A DNA stretch of 64,000 nt from Methanothermobacter sp. (GTDB lineage Archaea > Methanobacteriota > Methanobacteria > Methanobacteriales > Methanothermobacteraceae): contig NZ_JASFYE010000005.1 of NCBI RefSeq assembly GCF_030055425.1, positions 74,815 through 138,814 of the forward strand, written 5' to 3'. A model generated the notes under the pieces. That model ran no database searches and was not told the DNA's origin. It saw only the letters and a list, made by a program, of their open reading frames with translations. A program made the position numbers and the translations under genes. Below, in pieces: positions 63,846 to 64,000 of this stretch (the stretch's first letter is position 1; each line of letters begins with the position of its first letter).

Positions 63846-64000
63846 TTATGATTCCCTTTCATGAACAAATTTTGGAACGGCACTCTTAAGGGGATCAAAT
63901 GTCTCAGGGTTCTTAACCTCCATGCAAATCATGCTGACCTTTGAGTGGAGTGATGTGGGGAGTCTCAGTATCCTCTTGAGGTCAATTGTGACCTTGGCAT
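63846..64000 (-). CDS. 3' end of an unidentified minus-strand gene
   Basis: The frame is open from the window edge to the TAA at 63848-63846. It encodes about 51 residues ending FVHERES, with [16 protein letters not shown] near the cut. No family recognised. It is convergent with the CCA-adding enzyme gene, with only 2 nt between the stops. Confidence 0.5.
   Translation of the reverse strand, partial: AKVTIDLKRILRLPTSLHSKVSMICMEVKNPETFDPLKSAVPKFVHERES

Overview
The window reads as chromosomal DNA of a thermophilic methanogen of the order Methanobacteriales, most likely a Methanothermobacter. Grounds: geranylgeranylglyceryl phosphate synthase (archaeal lipids), archaeal pantoate kinase, the AroA'/AroB' route to dehydroquinate, archaeal L40e, Tsr3, PolX, NurA-HerA-Mre11-Rad50, Mur-ligase homologues and a pseudomurein-binding repeat (pseudomurein wall), TATA-type promoters, and GGAGGTGAT ribosome sites with many TTG/GTG starts. 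From memory, the gene order resembles the MTH514-MTH584 stretch of M. thermautotrophicus Delta H; no alignment was run. I see no rRNA, tRNA, insertion sequence, prophage or CRISPR array.

Layout. 1-10.4 kb: two giant CobN-like chelatase paralogues that appear to be exported and membrane-anchored, flanking a gene of unknown function and an ARPP-1-domain gene that share one promoter sequence. 10.4-11.9 kb: a P-loop ATPase and an orphan CARF-HTH (Csa3-like) regulator. 12.4-15.6 kb: small membrane/envelope proteins, including a pseudomurein-binding-repeat protein and a possible M14-type peptidase. 15.7-16.8 kb: zinc ribbon, DUF169 and coiled-coil genes. 16.9-23.1 kb (minus): an envelope-precursor cluster with a free MurD-like ligase, a 1000-residue tandem double Mur ligase whose second half is MurT-like, a membrane-anchored protein and a MobA-like nucleotidyltransferase. 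23.3-28.1 kb: pilin-like protein, MsrA, a two-subunit 2-oxoacid:ferredoxin oxidoreductase, a TIR-like protein of the MTH538 family and a secreted transglutaminase-like protein. 28.5-35 kb (minus): the nurA-herA-mre11-rad50 DNA end-processing operon.

35-44.6 kb: YbjQ-type protein, GT-C-like membrane protein, amino acid permease, TPR membrane protein, a receiver-receiver-GT2 fusion, PolX and GGGP synthase. 44.6-50.6 kb: L40e, Tsr3, a fused ChlI/ChlD chelatase ATPase (plausible motor subunit for CobN-type proteins), DUF116, a TatD-like hydrolase and a VIT1/CCC1 transporter. 50.6-64 kb: hmgA-sucD, aroD with a signal peptidase, HtpX with an embedded EF-hand loop, a PHP phosphoesterase, pantoate kinase, aroA'-aroB', an HPr-kinase-like protein, ThpR and CCA-adding enzyme.

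The most unusual signals are these. (1) Three genes can only start at ATT or ATC codons, each exactly 7 nt after GGAGG. (2) Short direct repeats or tandem duplications with a period of about 52-69 bp recur in at least six gene borders, including a perfect 69-bp duplication of a promoter and first codons. (3) A receiver-receiver-glycosyltransferase fusion. (4) A pair of extracytoplasmic CobN-like proteins.
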